A stretch of DNA of 64,000 bases from an uncultured Salinimicrobium sp. (GTDB taxonomy: Bacteria; Bacteroidota; Bacteroidia; Flavobacteriales; Flavobacteriaceae): contig CAMPKA010000005.1 of assembly GCA_946887075.1 (NCBI GenBank), positions 99,528 to 163,527 of the forward strand, given 5' to 3'. The notes below the pieces were generated by a model that made no database searches, was not told the DNA's origin, and worked only from the letters and a program-made list of their open reading frames with translations. Below, piece by piece: positions 1 through 7,760 of the stretch (its first letter is position 1; each line of letters begins with the position of its first letter). The position numbers and the translations under genes were made by a program.

Positions 1-1093
1 GGAGCCATGTGATGTCCTGCACCCGCTGCTCAGGGATCTCATCCCTTACCAGGCTCAATAGTTTCTTCCATATCTCCCCAGCCTTTACCTTTCCCTCCAG
101 GTCGAATAGCGCCAGGTATTTCTGATCCGTAATCTCCGCGGCCTCTGCGTCCCGAATCGAAATATCGAGTAGCCCTGCCAGATCATTTTCATGCCAGTTC
201 TGCTGGTCTTCAAAGGAAACCAGCTCCTCGCTGACGAGCAGCCGGAGAGATTCCACAATCAGCACCGCAAGGCTGATATCTGCCTTGGGGCATTCCTGAA
301 GGTCTATCACCCTGATTTCGATAGCTCCCCGATCAAATCTGGCAATGGCTCCCCTGGAATTGAGAAAATGCTGATCGAGGATATGCTCCTGGTCATGGGG
401 CCGGATTGCCCTGTTGATCGGTTCAAAGATTCTTTCAAAATATGTCGCCCGATCGAAAACCTGCTCCGGAATTACTTTCCCGGTCATCTCAGGAATTTCC
501 TTCTGATTGGTTTTATAGTAGTGCATCCGGGTATCCCTGAATCCGGTATACCTTCCATCCAGAACTGGGGAGCTGGCACTGAGGGCTGGAATGATCGGAA
601 GAAGGATGCGGACCGCAGCATGAAGCCGTCCGAATTCCTCATCTCCTGAGAATGGAAGGTTGATATGCATGCTTTGAAGATTGGACCATCCATGGCCCCG
701 ACAGTCAAAGATCCGGTTATAGAGCTCATAAATCCTGTTGTTCTCATGAGGCCAGAGCTTCATTTCCGTTGCCGGATCCATCAGTGGATGTGCGGCCGAA
801 GGAAGAAGCTGACAGCCGTATTCCCCAAGTAGTCCGTTGATCTCCCTGACATTGGCAGTAAACAGCGCTTCCAGCTCCTCGAGATCCTCAGCCGGACCAT
901 TGGTTTTGAGCTCGACCACATGGGCGACGAGTTCATTGCTCCATGCCACAGGCCCATTTTCTACTTCTGAGCTGAGGCTGCCGTTTTTCCTGGTCAGGAG
1001 CTGGTCGACAACAGGAGCTATTTTCAAAGAATCCGATTTGACGACCATGTACTCCAGCTCTATACCATAAACTTCAAAAAGATGATAGGCCAT
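1..1093 (-). CDS. Carboxylate-amine ligase, GCS2 family (3' end outside window)
   Basis: The minus strand is open from an ATG at 1093 to the left edge, giving at least 364 codons with no stop, so the C-terminus is missing. The translation begins MAYHLFEVYGIELEYMVV, with the Glu-x-Glu nucleotide/metal signature of the GCS2 (YbdK-like) glutamate-cysteine ligase fold. It also has SMHINLPF near residue 160 and RFDRGAIEIRVIDLQE near residue 270, both typical of the family. Members join an amino acid to an amine with ATP. The substrate is unknown and true glutathione synthesis need not be the role. The start lies one base beyond the stop of the upstream RimK-like gene, so the two are almost certainly cotranscribed and translationally coupled. 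The assignment to family is firm; the reaction is not. Confidence 0.85.
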   Translation of the reverse strand, partial: MAYHLFEVYGIELEYMVVKSDSLKIAPVVDQLLTRKNGSLSSEVENGPVAWSNELVAHVVELKTNGPAEDLEELEALFTANVREINGLLGEYGCQLLPSAAHPLMDPATEMKLWPHENNRIYELYNRIFDCRGHGWSNLQSMHINLPFSGDEEFGRLHAAVRILLPIIPALSASSPVLDGRYTGFRDTRMHYYKTNQKEIPEMTGKVIPEQVFDRATYFERIFEPINRAIRPHDQEHILDQHFLNSRGAIARFDRGAIEIRVIDLQECPKADISLAVLIVESLRLLVSEELVSFEDQQNWHENDLAGLLDISIRDAEAAEITDQKYLALFDLEGKVKAGEIWKKLLSLVRDEIPEQRVQDITWL

Positions 1094-1094
1094 G

Positions 1095-2546
1095 TTATTT
1101 TTTTTCTAGGCGATTTTTCAGGGCAGAGAGAATTTCAGTGTAAACGCGATCGCCGTAGAAACCGTCTTCCACTCCTGCATCGACGTTGGGATTATCGTTG
1201 ATCTCGATTACCAGTGCCTTCCCATCGACCTCCTTCACGTCAATCCCGTACAGCCCTTTACCCATCAGTCGAGCTGCTTTCAGGGCTGCCTTGAGAACCT
1301 GATCCGGAACTTCCTCCAGGGCCATGACATCAGCGTTGCCATTACGGTCATCCTTTTTCTTTGCACTCCAGTTGTAGATCTGCCAGTGATCCGGTGCCAT
1401 ATAATACCGGCAGGCGAATAGTGGCTGATCATCAAGAACCCCGATCCGCCAGTCATAATCGGAAGGGGTAAATTCCTGAGCGATGACAAGCTCCGATTTT
1501 CTTAACATCTCTGCCACAAGTTTCTCATATTCTTCGGGTGTTGAGGCTTTTTTCACTCCGAAAGAGAAGGTAGAATCGGGGGACTTCAGTACCAGGGGAA
1601 GCCCGATCCTGTCGATGACCTTGTTCCTGTTGTCCTTGTGTACGATCAGGGTCCGGGGGGTAGGGATCCCGGCATTTTCAAGGGCCTCCGCCATAAAAAC
1701 CTTGTTGCAGCATTTCAGGATCGCGTCCGGATAATCCACCAGGGCGATATCCTCCTGCTGCGCTTTTCTCGCAAAGGCATAGGCTTCATTGTTCACCTCC
1801 GTACTCTGCCTGATCAACAAAGCATCAAATGCAGAAAGGCGGGACAGGTCCTTTGGAGAAACAATTTCGACATAAAATCCCATCTTTTCAGCAAGTTCCG
1901 CAAATTTACGAAGTGCCTTCTGATTGCTTGGGGGGGCAGGATCATTGTCCTGAACCAGGATGGCCAGATCATATTCGTAGGATCCACTTCTGGGGGTGTC
2001 ATATCTTTTTTTAGCGAAATACTGCACCGCAAATTCCCGCATACTCTCCCTGTGTTCTTCGGGAATCTCCGCCTCTGAAATCGCCTTGATCGCCTTGATG
2101 TTCCACTTGTTTGTTTTGACGAACCTTACCCGGAGAAATGGGATCTGAAAATGTCTGTGGAACATCGCACTGAGTTCCCGGTATTTCCGGGCGACGTTTT
2201 GCCCAAAGTAGATACTCAAGGTAAATTCCTGGGATTTGATATCCCTAAGACTTTTTTGGATTAGGCCATCGAATTCGTCTGATACGATCTTGACCAGGAT
2301 GGGTTCGCGCAGATCGACCAGGTTCCGAACAGTGGGTATAGCCTGATGGCCACGAGCCTCAGCTAAAAGCGATACATAATAGCCTTTGGACTGGTAAGAA
2401 TAATCCTTGCAAAGATTGAAGATCCGGGCCTTCTTCATCGTGGAAAATTTCGGATTCATCAGATAATCCCTGGCCGCGACCAGTTCGATATTCTCCAGAT
2501 GGATATTCCAGTGTTCAGGTTTATTGACAACAAGATACTTGTTCAT
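1095..2546 (-). CDS. RimK-like ATP-grasp ligase with RLAN N-terminal domain
   Basis: This 483-residue cytoplasmic protein starts at the ATG at 2546 (MNKYLVVNKPEHWN). A TTG-initiated extension to 2663 is possible in frame but adds residues unlike the family. Residues 1-180 match the RimK-like ATP-grasp N-terminal domain. Residues from about 270 form an ATP-grasp module with VLKSPDSTFSFGV as the lysine-containing ATP-binding strand and DVKEVDGKALVIEINDNP near the end as the Mg-binding Asp/Glu/Asn set. ATP-grasp enzymes of this kind form amide bonds between a carboxylate and an amine, often adding Glu to a peptide or protein. The immediately following GCS2 ligase implies a two-ligase pathway. 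Product and substrate are unknown. Confidence 0.85.
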   Translation of the reverse strand: MNKYLVVNKPEHWNIHLENIELVAARDYLMNPKFSTMKKARIFNLCKDYSYQSKGYYVSLLAEARGHQAIPTVRNLVDLREPILVKIVSDEFDGLIQKSLRDIKSQEFTLSIYFGQNVARKYRELSAMFHRHFQIPFLRVRFVKTNKWNIKAIKAISEAEIPEEHRESMREFAVQYFAKKRYDTPRSGSYEYDLAILVQDNDPAPPSNQKALRKFAELAEKMGFYVEIVSPKDLSRLSAFDALLIRQSTEVNNEAYAFARKAQQEDIALVDYPDAILKCCNKVFMAEALENAGIPTPRTLIVHKDNRNKVIDRIGLPLVLKSPDSTFSFGVKKASTPEEYEKLVAEMLRKSELVIAQEFTPSDYDWRIGVLDDQPLFACRYYMAPDHWQIYNWSAKKKDDRNGNADVMALEEVPDQVLKAALKAARLMGKGLYGIDVKEVDGKALVIEINDNPNVDAGVEDGFYGDRVYTEILSALKNRLEKK

Positions 2547-2784
2547 GAAATGAGGCTGAATTTTGACCAAAGTTAGCGCAAATTTCGTTCCGATGACAAC
2601 GGAATATACTGCCGATGATACTCGAGTAAGGGATTGGCTGAGCCCGTGAGAAGATCCGTTCAAAAGTTTTCAAAATACTGATTAAGAACAGGTTAAATAT
2701 GTTTTGGTCTTTTCGATTTTCCCTGTTATTTTTTATTTTGGAAAAGTTGAAGAACTGAATTATTAACCTTTAAAAGCAATTATT

Positions 2785-3228
2785 ATGGCAACGCGATTAG
2801 GATTTGAGAAATTCGCCCAGGAAGCCCATGAATATATTAACTTCCTGGCTGAGCAACTCGGACATCCCGAGGAAAAGGAGCGGGCCCTAATCCTCTGGCG
2901 GGCTGTGATGCACTCCGTACGAGATAGAATTCACATCGGAGAATCATTTCAGATCATGGCTCCCCTGCCCATGATTTTCAAGGGGATCTACGCTGAGGAT
3001 TGGAAGTTTTCGGAAAAACCGCCGAAATCATATGACACCATGGAGGGGATGGAAAACGATGTTCAGAGGATACAAAGGCAATATGGGGAAACCGAATTTT
3101 CCTGGGGAAAACCCACCTCTGAACTAATAGCCATTACCTTGAGTTCCCTGACCAGGTACATGCCTGAATCCCAACTAGAGCACATTCGGGAACAGCTCCC
3201 AAAAGAGATTCATGAAATGGTCAGCTGA
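2785..3228 (+). CDS. DUF2267 domain protein
   Basis: This 147-residue soluble protein has no signal peptide or membrane segment. Its residues fit the DUF2267 family: an N-terminal FEKFAQEAHEYINFLAEQLG helix, the central RAVMHSVRDRIHIGESFQIMA block and a LPMIFKGIYAEDWK segment. Family members are small all-helical proteins of unknown biochemical role, often encoded near stress functions. The gene stands alone, divergent from the ligase pair, and ends before a clear hairpin terminator at about 3253-3287. No catalytic motif is visible. Confidence 0.8.
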   Translation: MATRLGFEKFAQEAHEYINFLAEQLGHPEEKERALILWRAVMHSVRDRIHIGESFQIMAPLPMIFKGIYAEDWKFSEKPPKSYDTMEGMENDVQRIQRQYGETEFSWGKPTSELIAITLSSLTRYMPESQLEHIREQLPKEIHEMVS

Positions 3229-3252
3229 TTTCCATAACAGGCTCATGCAATT

Positions 3253-3287
3253 GGCGCCTCTTCCCTAGCCGGAAAGGCGCTTTTTTC
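3253..3287 (+). terminator. Intrinsic terminator after DUF2267 gene
   Basis: GCGCCT at 3254-3259 pairs with AGGCGC at 3275-3280 and is followed directly by TTTTTT. It lies 25 bases past the DUF2267 stop codon. Confidence 0.75.
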
Positions 3288-3378
3288 ATTCCGGCTTTTT
3301 CGATATCTTTTTCTCATTCTTCAGAGAATTTCCGCTAAAGCTATAACCAAAAATTCTGATGGAGTTTTTAAACAAGCC

Positions 3379-3399
3379 TCTTATAAAATCCCTATAAGA
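3379..3399. repeat. Small perfect inverted repeat TCTTATA/TATAAGA
   Basis: A seven-base perfect inverted repeat (3379-3385 and 3393-3399) with a seven-base spacer lies between the convergent DUF2267 and esterase genes. There is no T run on either side, so it is not an obvious terminator. It could be a protein-binding site or chance. Confidence 0.3.
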
Positions 3400-3468
3400 C
3401 AGAAATGTTCGGAATCTAGAGACTAAGTTAACACATCCCCACCCTATGGTAGCAACAGAGACTTTTGT

Positions 3469-4299
3469 TCATTTTCCACAATTCGGCTGGAAATCTTGGA
3501 GCCACCATGTCAGGGCCTCCGGAATCTCCTTGGCCCAGAGATCCTCATTGTGCCTTCCGCCTTCCACGGTTTTATACCTGAGATTCTCTTCGGGAATCCC
3601 CTTTCGCAGTAGCAGAAGTGTCATCCTTTGCATGTTCGGAATCATCGTCTCCCCCTCTTCCGTACCCCCCATTATGTAAAAACGTTGATCTTTAGCCAAC
3701 TCTGTTTCATTAACAAACGAAAAGATCTCCTCATTAAACCACAGGGAAGGGGAAAAGACTCCTGCAAACCCAAATACTTCCGGATACTGAAGCATGGCGT
3801 ACAGAGAAACCAATCCTCCCAGGGAGGAACCCATAATGCCTGTGGAGGTCTTATTGGGATCGGTACGAAAATGTTTATCGATATAGGGTTTGAGGTCATT
3901 AACCACAAATTCCAGGTAAGCATTGGCTCCTCCACCTCCATATTCAGGATTCGGGAAAGGTGTGAGTTCCTGTATTCTTTTCTCATTGCCGTGCTCAATG
4001 CCCACGACGATCATTTTCCTTCCCTTCGTGCGATCCAGCCATTCATCTATCCGCCACTCTCCTGAAAAAGCGGTGGAGGTGTCAAAAAGATTCTGCCCGT
4101 CGTGCATATAAAGCACCGGGTAACAATGCCTGGGTTCTTCGTCGTAATTATCCGGAAGATAGATCCACATCCTTTTGAGGGTGTCGAGCTGCGGCGCGTC
4201 GAGCTCAAGGCTAACAATATTTTCGGATGCGCTCGTCTGACCCCTGGCAAGGCCAGAAAGAAAAAAAATCAGGAGCACTAAAAGGGAATTTTTGGCCAT
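3469..4299 (-). CDS. Secreted alpha/beta hydrolase, putative esterase (Fes/IroE-like)
   Basis: This 276-residue protein has an N-terminal signal peptide ending near ARGQ (about residue 21), so it is exported to the periplasm or beyond. It matches the esterase D/Fes-type alpha/beta hydrolase family. VLYMHDGQNLFD follows the first core strands, the nucleophile elbow is GIMGSSLGG with the central Ser, and a C-terminal EGGRHNEDLW supplies the likely catalytic His. Family members hydrolyse siderophore esters, feruloyl esters or acyl esters; the substrate cannot be read from sequence. It stands alone and converges with the DUF2267 gene. Confidence 0.8.
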   Translation of the reverse strand: MAKNSLLVLLIFFLSGLARGQTSASENIVSLELDAPQLDTLKRMWIYLPDNYDEEPRHCYPVLYMHDGQNLFDTSTAFSGEWRIDEWLDRTKGRKMIVVGIEHGNEKRIQELTPFPNPEYGGGGANAYLEFVVNDLKPYIDKHFRTDPNKTSTGIMGSSLGGLVSLYAMLQYPEVFGFAGVFSPSLWFNEEIFSFVNETELAKDQRFYIMGGTEEGETMIPNMQRMTLLLLRKGIPEENLRYKTVEGGRHNEDLWAKEIPEALTWWLQDFQPNCGK

Positions 4300-4368
4300 G
4301 GTACTGATGCTTTAGGTAAAGATGAGATCATCCCGCACATTTTTTATATCCGCCCGCCAAGATAGCAA

Positions 4369-4557
4369 TTAAGGCCGCCTTTCATCCTCTTCTTTCGGAG
4401 TAATAGGTACTCTGATCTCCTCTTCCTTTACTTCCTCCTTGGTAACTTCAGCTTCTGTTTTAGGATCTGCCTCAGCCATAATCTTATTATACCTGCAGGA
4501 AGGAAATAAAAGCAGTAAAACAAGCCCGCCCAGGAGTAATTTCTGATGATACCTCAT
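4369..4557 (-). CDS. Small acidic lipoprotein, unknown function
   Basis: The ATG at 4557 gives a 62-residue protein beginning MRYHQKLLLGGLVLLLLFPSC, a lipoprotein signal with a Cys at the lipobox. The mature part is short, strongly charged and rich in Glu and Lys (repeated EAEVTKEEVKEEE), with no recognisable domain and probably disordered. A longer in-frame start at 4671 overlaps the divergent dipeptidase promoter and lacks a signal sequence, so I reject it. The gene is divergent from the dipeptidase and lies 69 bases from the esterase start. Confidence 0.55.
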   Translation of the reverse strand: MRYHQKLLLGGLVLLLLFPSCRYNKIMAEADPKTEAEVTKEEVKEEEIRVPITPKEEDERRP

Positions 4558-4672
4558 GAATTGTTTTTTATTAAGATACGAAAATACCTCTGTGCTATCA
4601 AGTTCGATGCTGAATTTCCACAGGGATGGGTTTAGGAAAAAATCAGTAATTTGTCCCGAAAACCGAAACAAT

Positions 4673-5953
4673 ATGAATTACAGGTATTTTCTTGTTCTGA
4701 TTTTGATGATTGCGCTTCAGGCTCAGGCACAGACCGCAGAGGAGATCAGCACCAAAGCCCACAGGATTCACGATGAAGTGATTACCATCGATACGCACAA
4801 TGACATCAATGTCGAAAACTTTACCGCCGAGCGAAATTATACGCAGGATCTTGAAACCCAGGTAAATCTTCCAAAGATGATCGAAGGGGGAATGGATGTT
4901 TCGTGGCTGATCGTTTATACCGGACAGGACGAACTGACCCCTGAGGGATACCGTAAAGCTTATGAAAATGCGATTTCCAAGTTTAAAGCCATTCATCGTT
5001 TGGTTGAGGTATTCGCCCCGGAGAAAGTCGGTCTTGCCACTACTTCTGAGGAGGTCAGGGACCTCGTATCTTCAGGAAAAAAAGTGGTCATGATCGGGGT
5101 TGAGAACGCCTATCCCATTGGCACAGACATCGGGAACGTGAAGAAATTCTACGACCTGGGTGCCAGGTACATGTCTCTTTCCCATAATGGGCACAGTCAG
5201 CTCTGCGATTCCAATACCGGAGAGGCAGATGGCTGGCTACACAACGGACTAAGCCCTCTGGGCCGCGAGGTGGTTAAAGAGATGAACCGACTCGGAATCA
5301 TGATAGATGTATCCCATCCTTCCAAGGAGGCGATGAAGCAGATGATCGAACTGAGCAAGGCTCCTCTGATCGCTTCGCACTCCTCCGCCCGGGCGCTTTG
5401 TGACCATAGCAGGAACCTTGATGATGAGCAGCTCGAGTGGATGAAGCAAAATGGCGGGGTTGTTCAAACAGTTGCTTTTTCCTCCTATCTAAACACGGAA
5501 AAACACAACGCCTTTGAAGCAGGGGTGGATCAGATATACCAAGAGGTTGGAAAGAAAATGGGTTTTAAGGTTCTGGAATGGGATGCAGTACGGGAGCTTA
5601 CTGAAGCGGAAAGGGAGAAATATCGGGACAGCTTCCGAACGGTCCGGGAACTCTCACAGCCTAAAATTGAGAAGCTCAAGAAGACTGTTCCTCCGGTTGA
5701 TGTTTCTGATTTCGTAGACCATATCGATTATCTGGTCGAAAAGATGGGAATTGACCATGTTGGTATTAGTTCGGATTTCGACGGAGGTGGTGGAATCGAA
5801 GGCTGGAGTGATGCTTCGGAATCTTATAATGTAACCCTGGAATTAGTCAAGAGAGGTTATTCCGAAGAGGAGATCGCCAAGCTCTGGGGAGAAAATTTGC
5901 TCCGGGTCCTTGACCGGGTCCAGGAAGTGGCCAGGGAGATACAAAAAGGCTGA
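4673..5953 (+). CDS. Secreted dipeptidase, peptidase family M19
   Basis: The ATG at 4673 gives 426 residues with a signal peptide ending at about ALQAQAQ. It is a renal-dipeptidase-type metallopeptidase. ITIDTHNDINVENF carries the first His/Asp zinc ligands, GIMIDVSHPSKEAM and PLIASHSSARALCDHSRNLDD supply further ligands and substrate residues, and HVGISSDFDGGGGIEGW holds the C-terminal Asp. The length is normal for bacterial M19 enzymes, which cut dipeptides, including some D-residue or beta-lactam substrates. An extracytoplasmic role in peptide scavenging fits the peptide-uptake genes elsewhere in the window. It is convergent with the TVP38-like gene. Confidence 0.92.
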   Translation: MNYRYFLVLILMIALQAQAQTAEEISTKAHRIHDEVITIDTHNDINVENFTAERNYTQDLETQVNLPKMIEGGMDVSWLIVYTGQDELTPEGYRKAYENAISKFKAIHRLVEVFAPEKVGLATTSEEVRDLVSSGKKVVMIGVENAYPIGTDIGNVKKFYDLGARYMSLSHNGHSQLCDSNTGEADGWLHNGLSPLGREVVKEMNRLGIMIDVSHPSKEAMKQMIELSKAPLIASHSSARALCDHSRNLDDEQLEWMKQNGGVVQTVAFSSYLNTEKHNAFEAGVDQIYQEVGKKMGFKVLEWDAVRELTEAEREKYRDSFRTVRELSQPKIEKLKKTVPPVDVSDFVDHIDYLVEKMGIDHVGISSDFDGGGGIEGWSDASESYNVTLELVKRGYSEEEIAKLWGENLLRVLDRVQEVAREIQKG

Positions 5954-5998
5954 TTAATTATATGGAGGGAATGTCGGGTTTGATGGGAATAGCTGTTT

Positions 5999-6709
5999 TC
6001 AGGAATTTTTATGGCGTCTTTTTTTATCCCAGATGACAAAGGCGACAAAGAGTATTACGCTAATTGCCGATCCCCAGATCAGGCCGGTCTTGAGCCGCTC
6101 ATAATTTTCTCCCAGAAAGGCTATCAGAAGAATAAGGGGAGTGATACCAAGCATAGTTGCCCCGATGAATCTCCAGTACCCCATCTTCAGGACTCCGCCG
6201 ACAAAACTGATCGCATCATTCGAAAGGAAGGGGCTTAAACGCACCACGACTACCGTCCAAAACCCATAATCCGCTATAAAGGATCCTATCTTCTTGTAGG
6301 TCTTGTACCCGATCATCTTCTCCACGATTACCGGGCCAAAATATCGTCCGATGAAGTACCCGATACTGGAGGCAAGAAAAATAGCCACTAAAAGAATAAG
6401 ACTGCCCCATAAGCCGCCGAATGCGACCACTGCCACTACCATTAGGATGGGGGTGGGAATCACGATCAGGAACATCTGGAGGATCATCACCAGGATGATC
6501 AGAGCGGGCCCGAACCACCCGAACTGGGCGACCCACTGCTCCGTCCTTTTCTGGTCTCCACTGGTCAATACATTCCATGCTTTATCAAGGAATTCCTGAA
6601 CCTGGGGGAAGAGAAAATAGCTCAGAAGGGCCAGTAAGATTATCCCCAGGGAAATATAAAGCGGCGCCTTGCTCTTTTTAACCGAAGGTGGGTTGATGGG
6701 ATCCTCCAT
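5999..6709 (-). CDS. TVP38/TMEM64 family inner-membrane protein (VTT domain)
   Basis: This 236-residue protein has about five or six hydrophobic segments. A first helix lies near residues 13-30, a long hydrophobic block with VIPTPILMVVAVVAFGG near the middle, and a helix near the C-terminus followed by the basic tail KKRRHKNS. The FIGRYFG and VVVRLSPFLSNDAISFVGGVLKM segments are diagnostic of the VTT (SNARE-associated Golgi/DedA-like) fold. Such proteins are linked to membrane lipid handling, but transport activity is unproven here. Its start follows the stop of the upstream propeller gene by three bases, so the two form an operon. Confidence 0.85.
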   Translation of the reverse strand: MEDPINPPSVKKSKAPLYISLGIILLALLSYFLFPQVQEFLDKAWNVLTSGDQKRTEQWVAQFGWFGPALIILVMILQMFLIVIPTPILMVVAVVAFGGLWGSLILLVAIFLASSIGYFIGRYFGPVIVEKMIGYKTYKKIGSFIADYGFWTVVVVRLSPFLSNDAISFVGGVLKMGYWRFIGATMLGITPLILLIAFLGENYERLKTGLIWGSAISVILFVAFVIWDKKRRHKNS

Positions 6710-6712
6710 TCC

Positions 6713-7567
6713 TTAATCTTTGATCCTAACAAGGTGAAGCATCGCCGGCTTACCTTCGCTGGATATCAAAAGTTCTCCCTGATCACTGAAAGTCAGTCCC
6801 TCAGGCTGCGGAAATTTGGTTTCGTCCAGCAAATGGAGCTTTTCAGGCTTTCCTGCTGAATTAAAGACCAACAGGCGCGGCTGTTCCGCCTCCAGAAGAT
6901 ACACCTCTCCCGAAGGGGCGATTCCAATCTCCGAGGGGTAGAAAATTTCCTGTAAATCCTCCTGACGAATCTCGTCGAAAATGCTGTCCTGAAAGGTCAT
7001 CTTGATCACGGGTTCCCGTGAAGATTTCATCGATTGCCTATCGACCGCGTAAATTCCTTTGTAGTCCTTGGAGATCGGGTCATCTTCCTTCACGGCTACA
7101 AAGAACCTTCCGGATTTGCGGTCAAAAGCAAGCCCTTCAAGGTTGACCGAGGATCCGAGCTCAATGTCAAATTCCTCAACCTCTGGTTTTCCCAGGAAAT
7201 CCCTGACGCGATAGATTATTCCATCGCTTTGCAATACGTAGGCGTCAGCTCCTACAACAGCGATCCCTTCATAGTCCCCCTGTCCTGCGAATTGGATATT
7301 CCTGACTACCTTGGAGGAATCCAGGTTATAGATGAAGATATTTCCGAGCTCATCCTGAATCCCGGCGATTTGGTTTTCTCCCAGGTGCGCGATTCCCGAA
7401 ACCTCCGAGAGCTCCTTGGGAAGTTCCCAGGACTGTATGATCTCTATGTCCGGAGAAACCTCGGGCTGCAGATCGATCTTTTCATTTCGTTCCATCAGGT
7501 AGATCAACAGAACAACCACCCCTACCAAACCTGCGGAGATCCCAAAAACAATTCTTCCAGTACCCAT
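6713..7567 (-). CDS. SdiA-regulated domain protein (YjiK-like beta-propeller)
   Basis: This 284-residue protein has an uncleaved N-terminal membrane anchor (residues about 5-24), which would place the rest in the periplasm. The body consists of repeated beta-propeller blades, seen in LSEVSGIAHLGENQIAGIQDE, GQGDYEGIAVVGADAYVL, VNLEGLAFDRKSGRFFVA and PSEIGIAPSGEVYLL. This pattern is characteristic of the SdiA-regulated family, whose biochemical role is unknown. The E-G-I/L-A repeats may bind metal or a small ligand. It is the first gene of a two-gene operon with the TVP38-like protein and is divergent from the penicillin-binding protein. Confidence 0.8.
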   Translation of the reverse strand: MGTGRIVFGISAGLVGVVVLLIYLMERNEKIDLQPEVSPDIEIIQSWELPKELSEVSGIAHLGENQIAGIQDELGNIFIYNLDSSKVVRNIQFAGQGDYEGIAVVGADAYVLQSDGIIYRVRDFLGKPEVEEFDIELGSSVNLEGLAFDRKSGRFFVAVKEDDPISKDYKGIYAVDRQSMKSSREPVIKMTFQDSIFDEIRQEDLQEIFYPSEIGIAPSGEVYLLEAEQPRLLVFNSAGKPEKLHLLDETKFPQPEGLTFSDQGELLISSEGKPAMLHLVRIKD

Positions 7568-7760
7568 GGGTTCAATTTTGATTTCAAGTTACTTATTTTG
7601 TCGTAACCCTGGCAGGTCTTAGATTTTTCTTTGGAAAAATTAAACAAGATTTAGCAGTTTGGCGCATGCTTGTAGATCTCCAGGTTTTCCTAAAATTTCT
7701 TAAATCCTATAATTATTTCCTACCAGTCTTCGTTTCTTTGGCACACACTTTTACCCTGTG

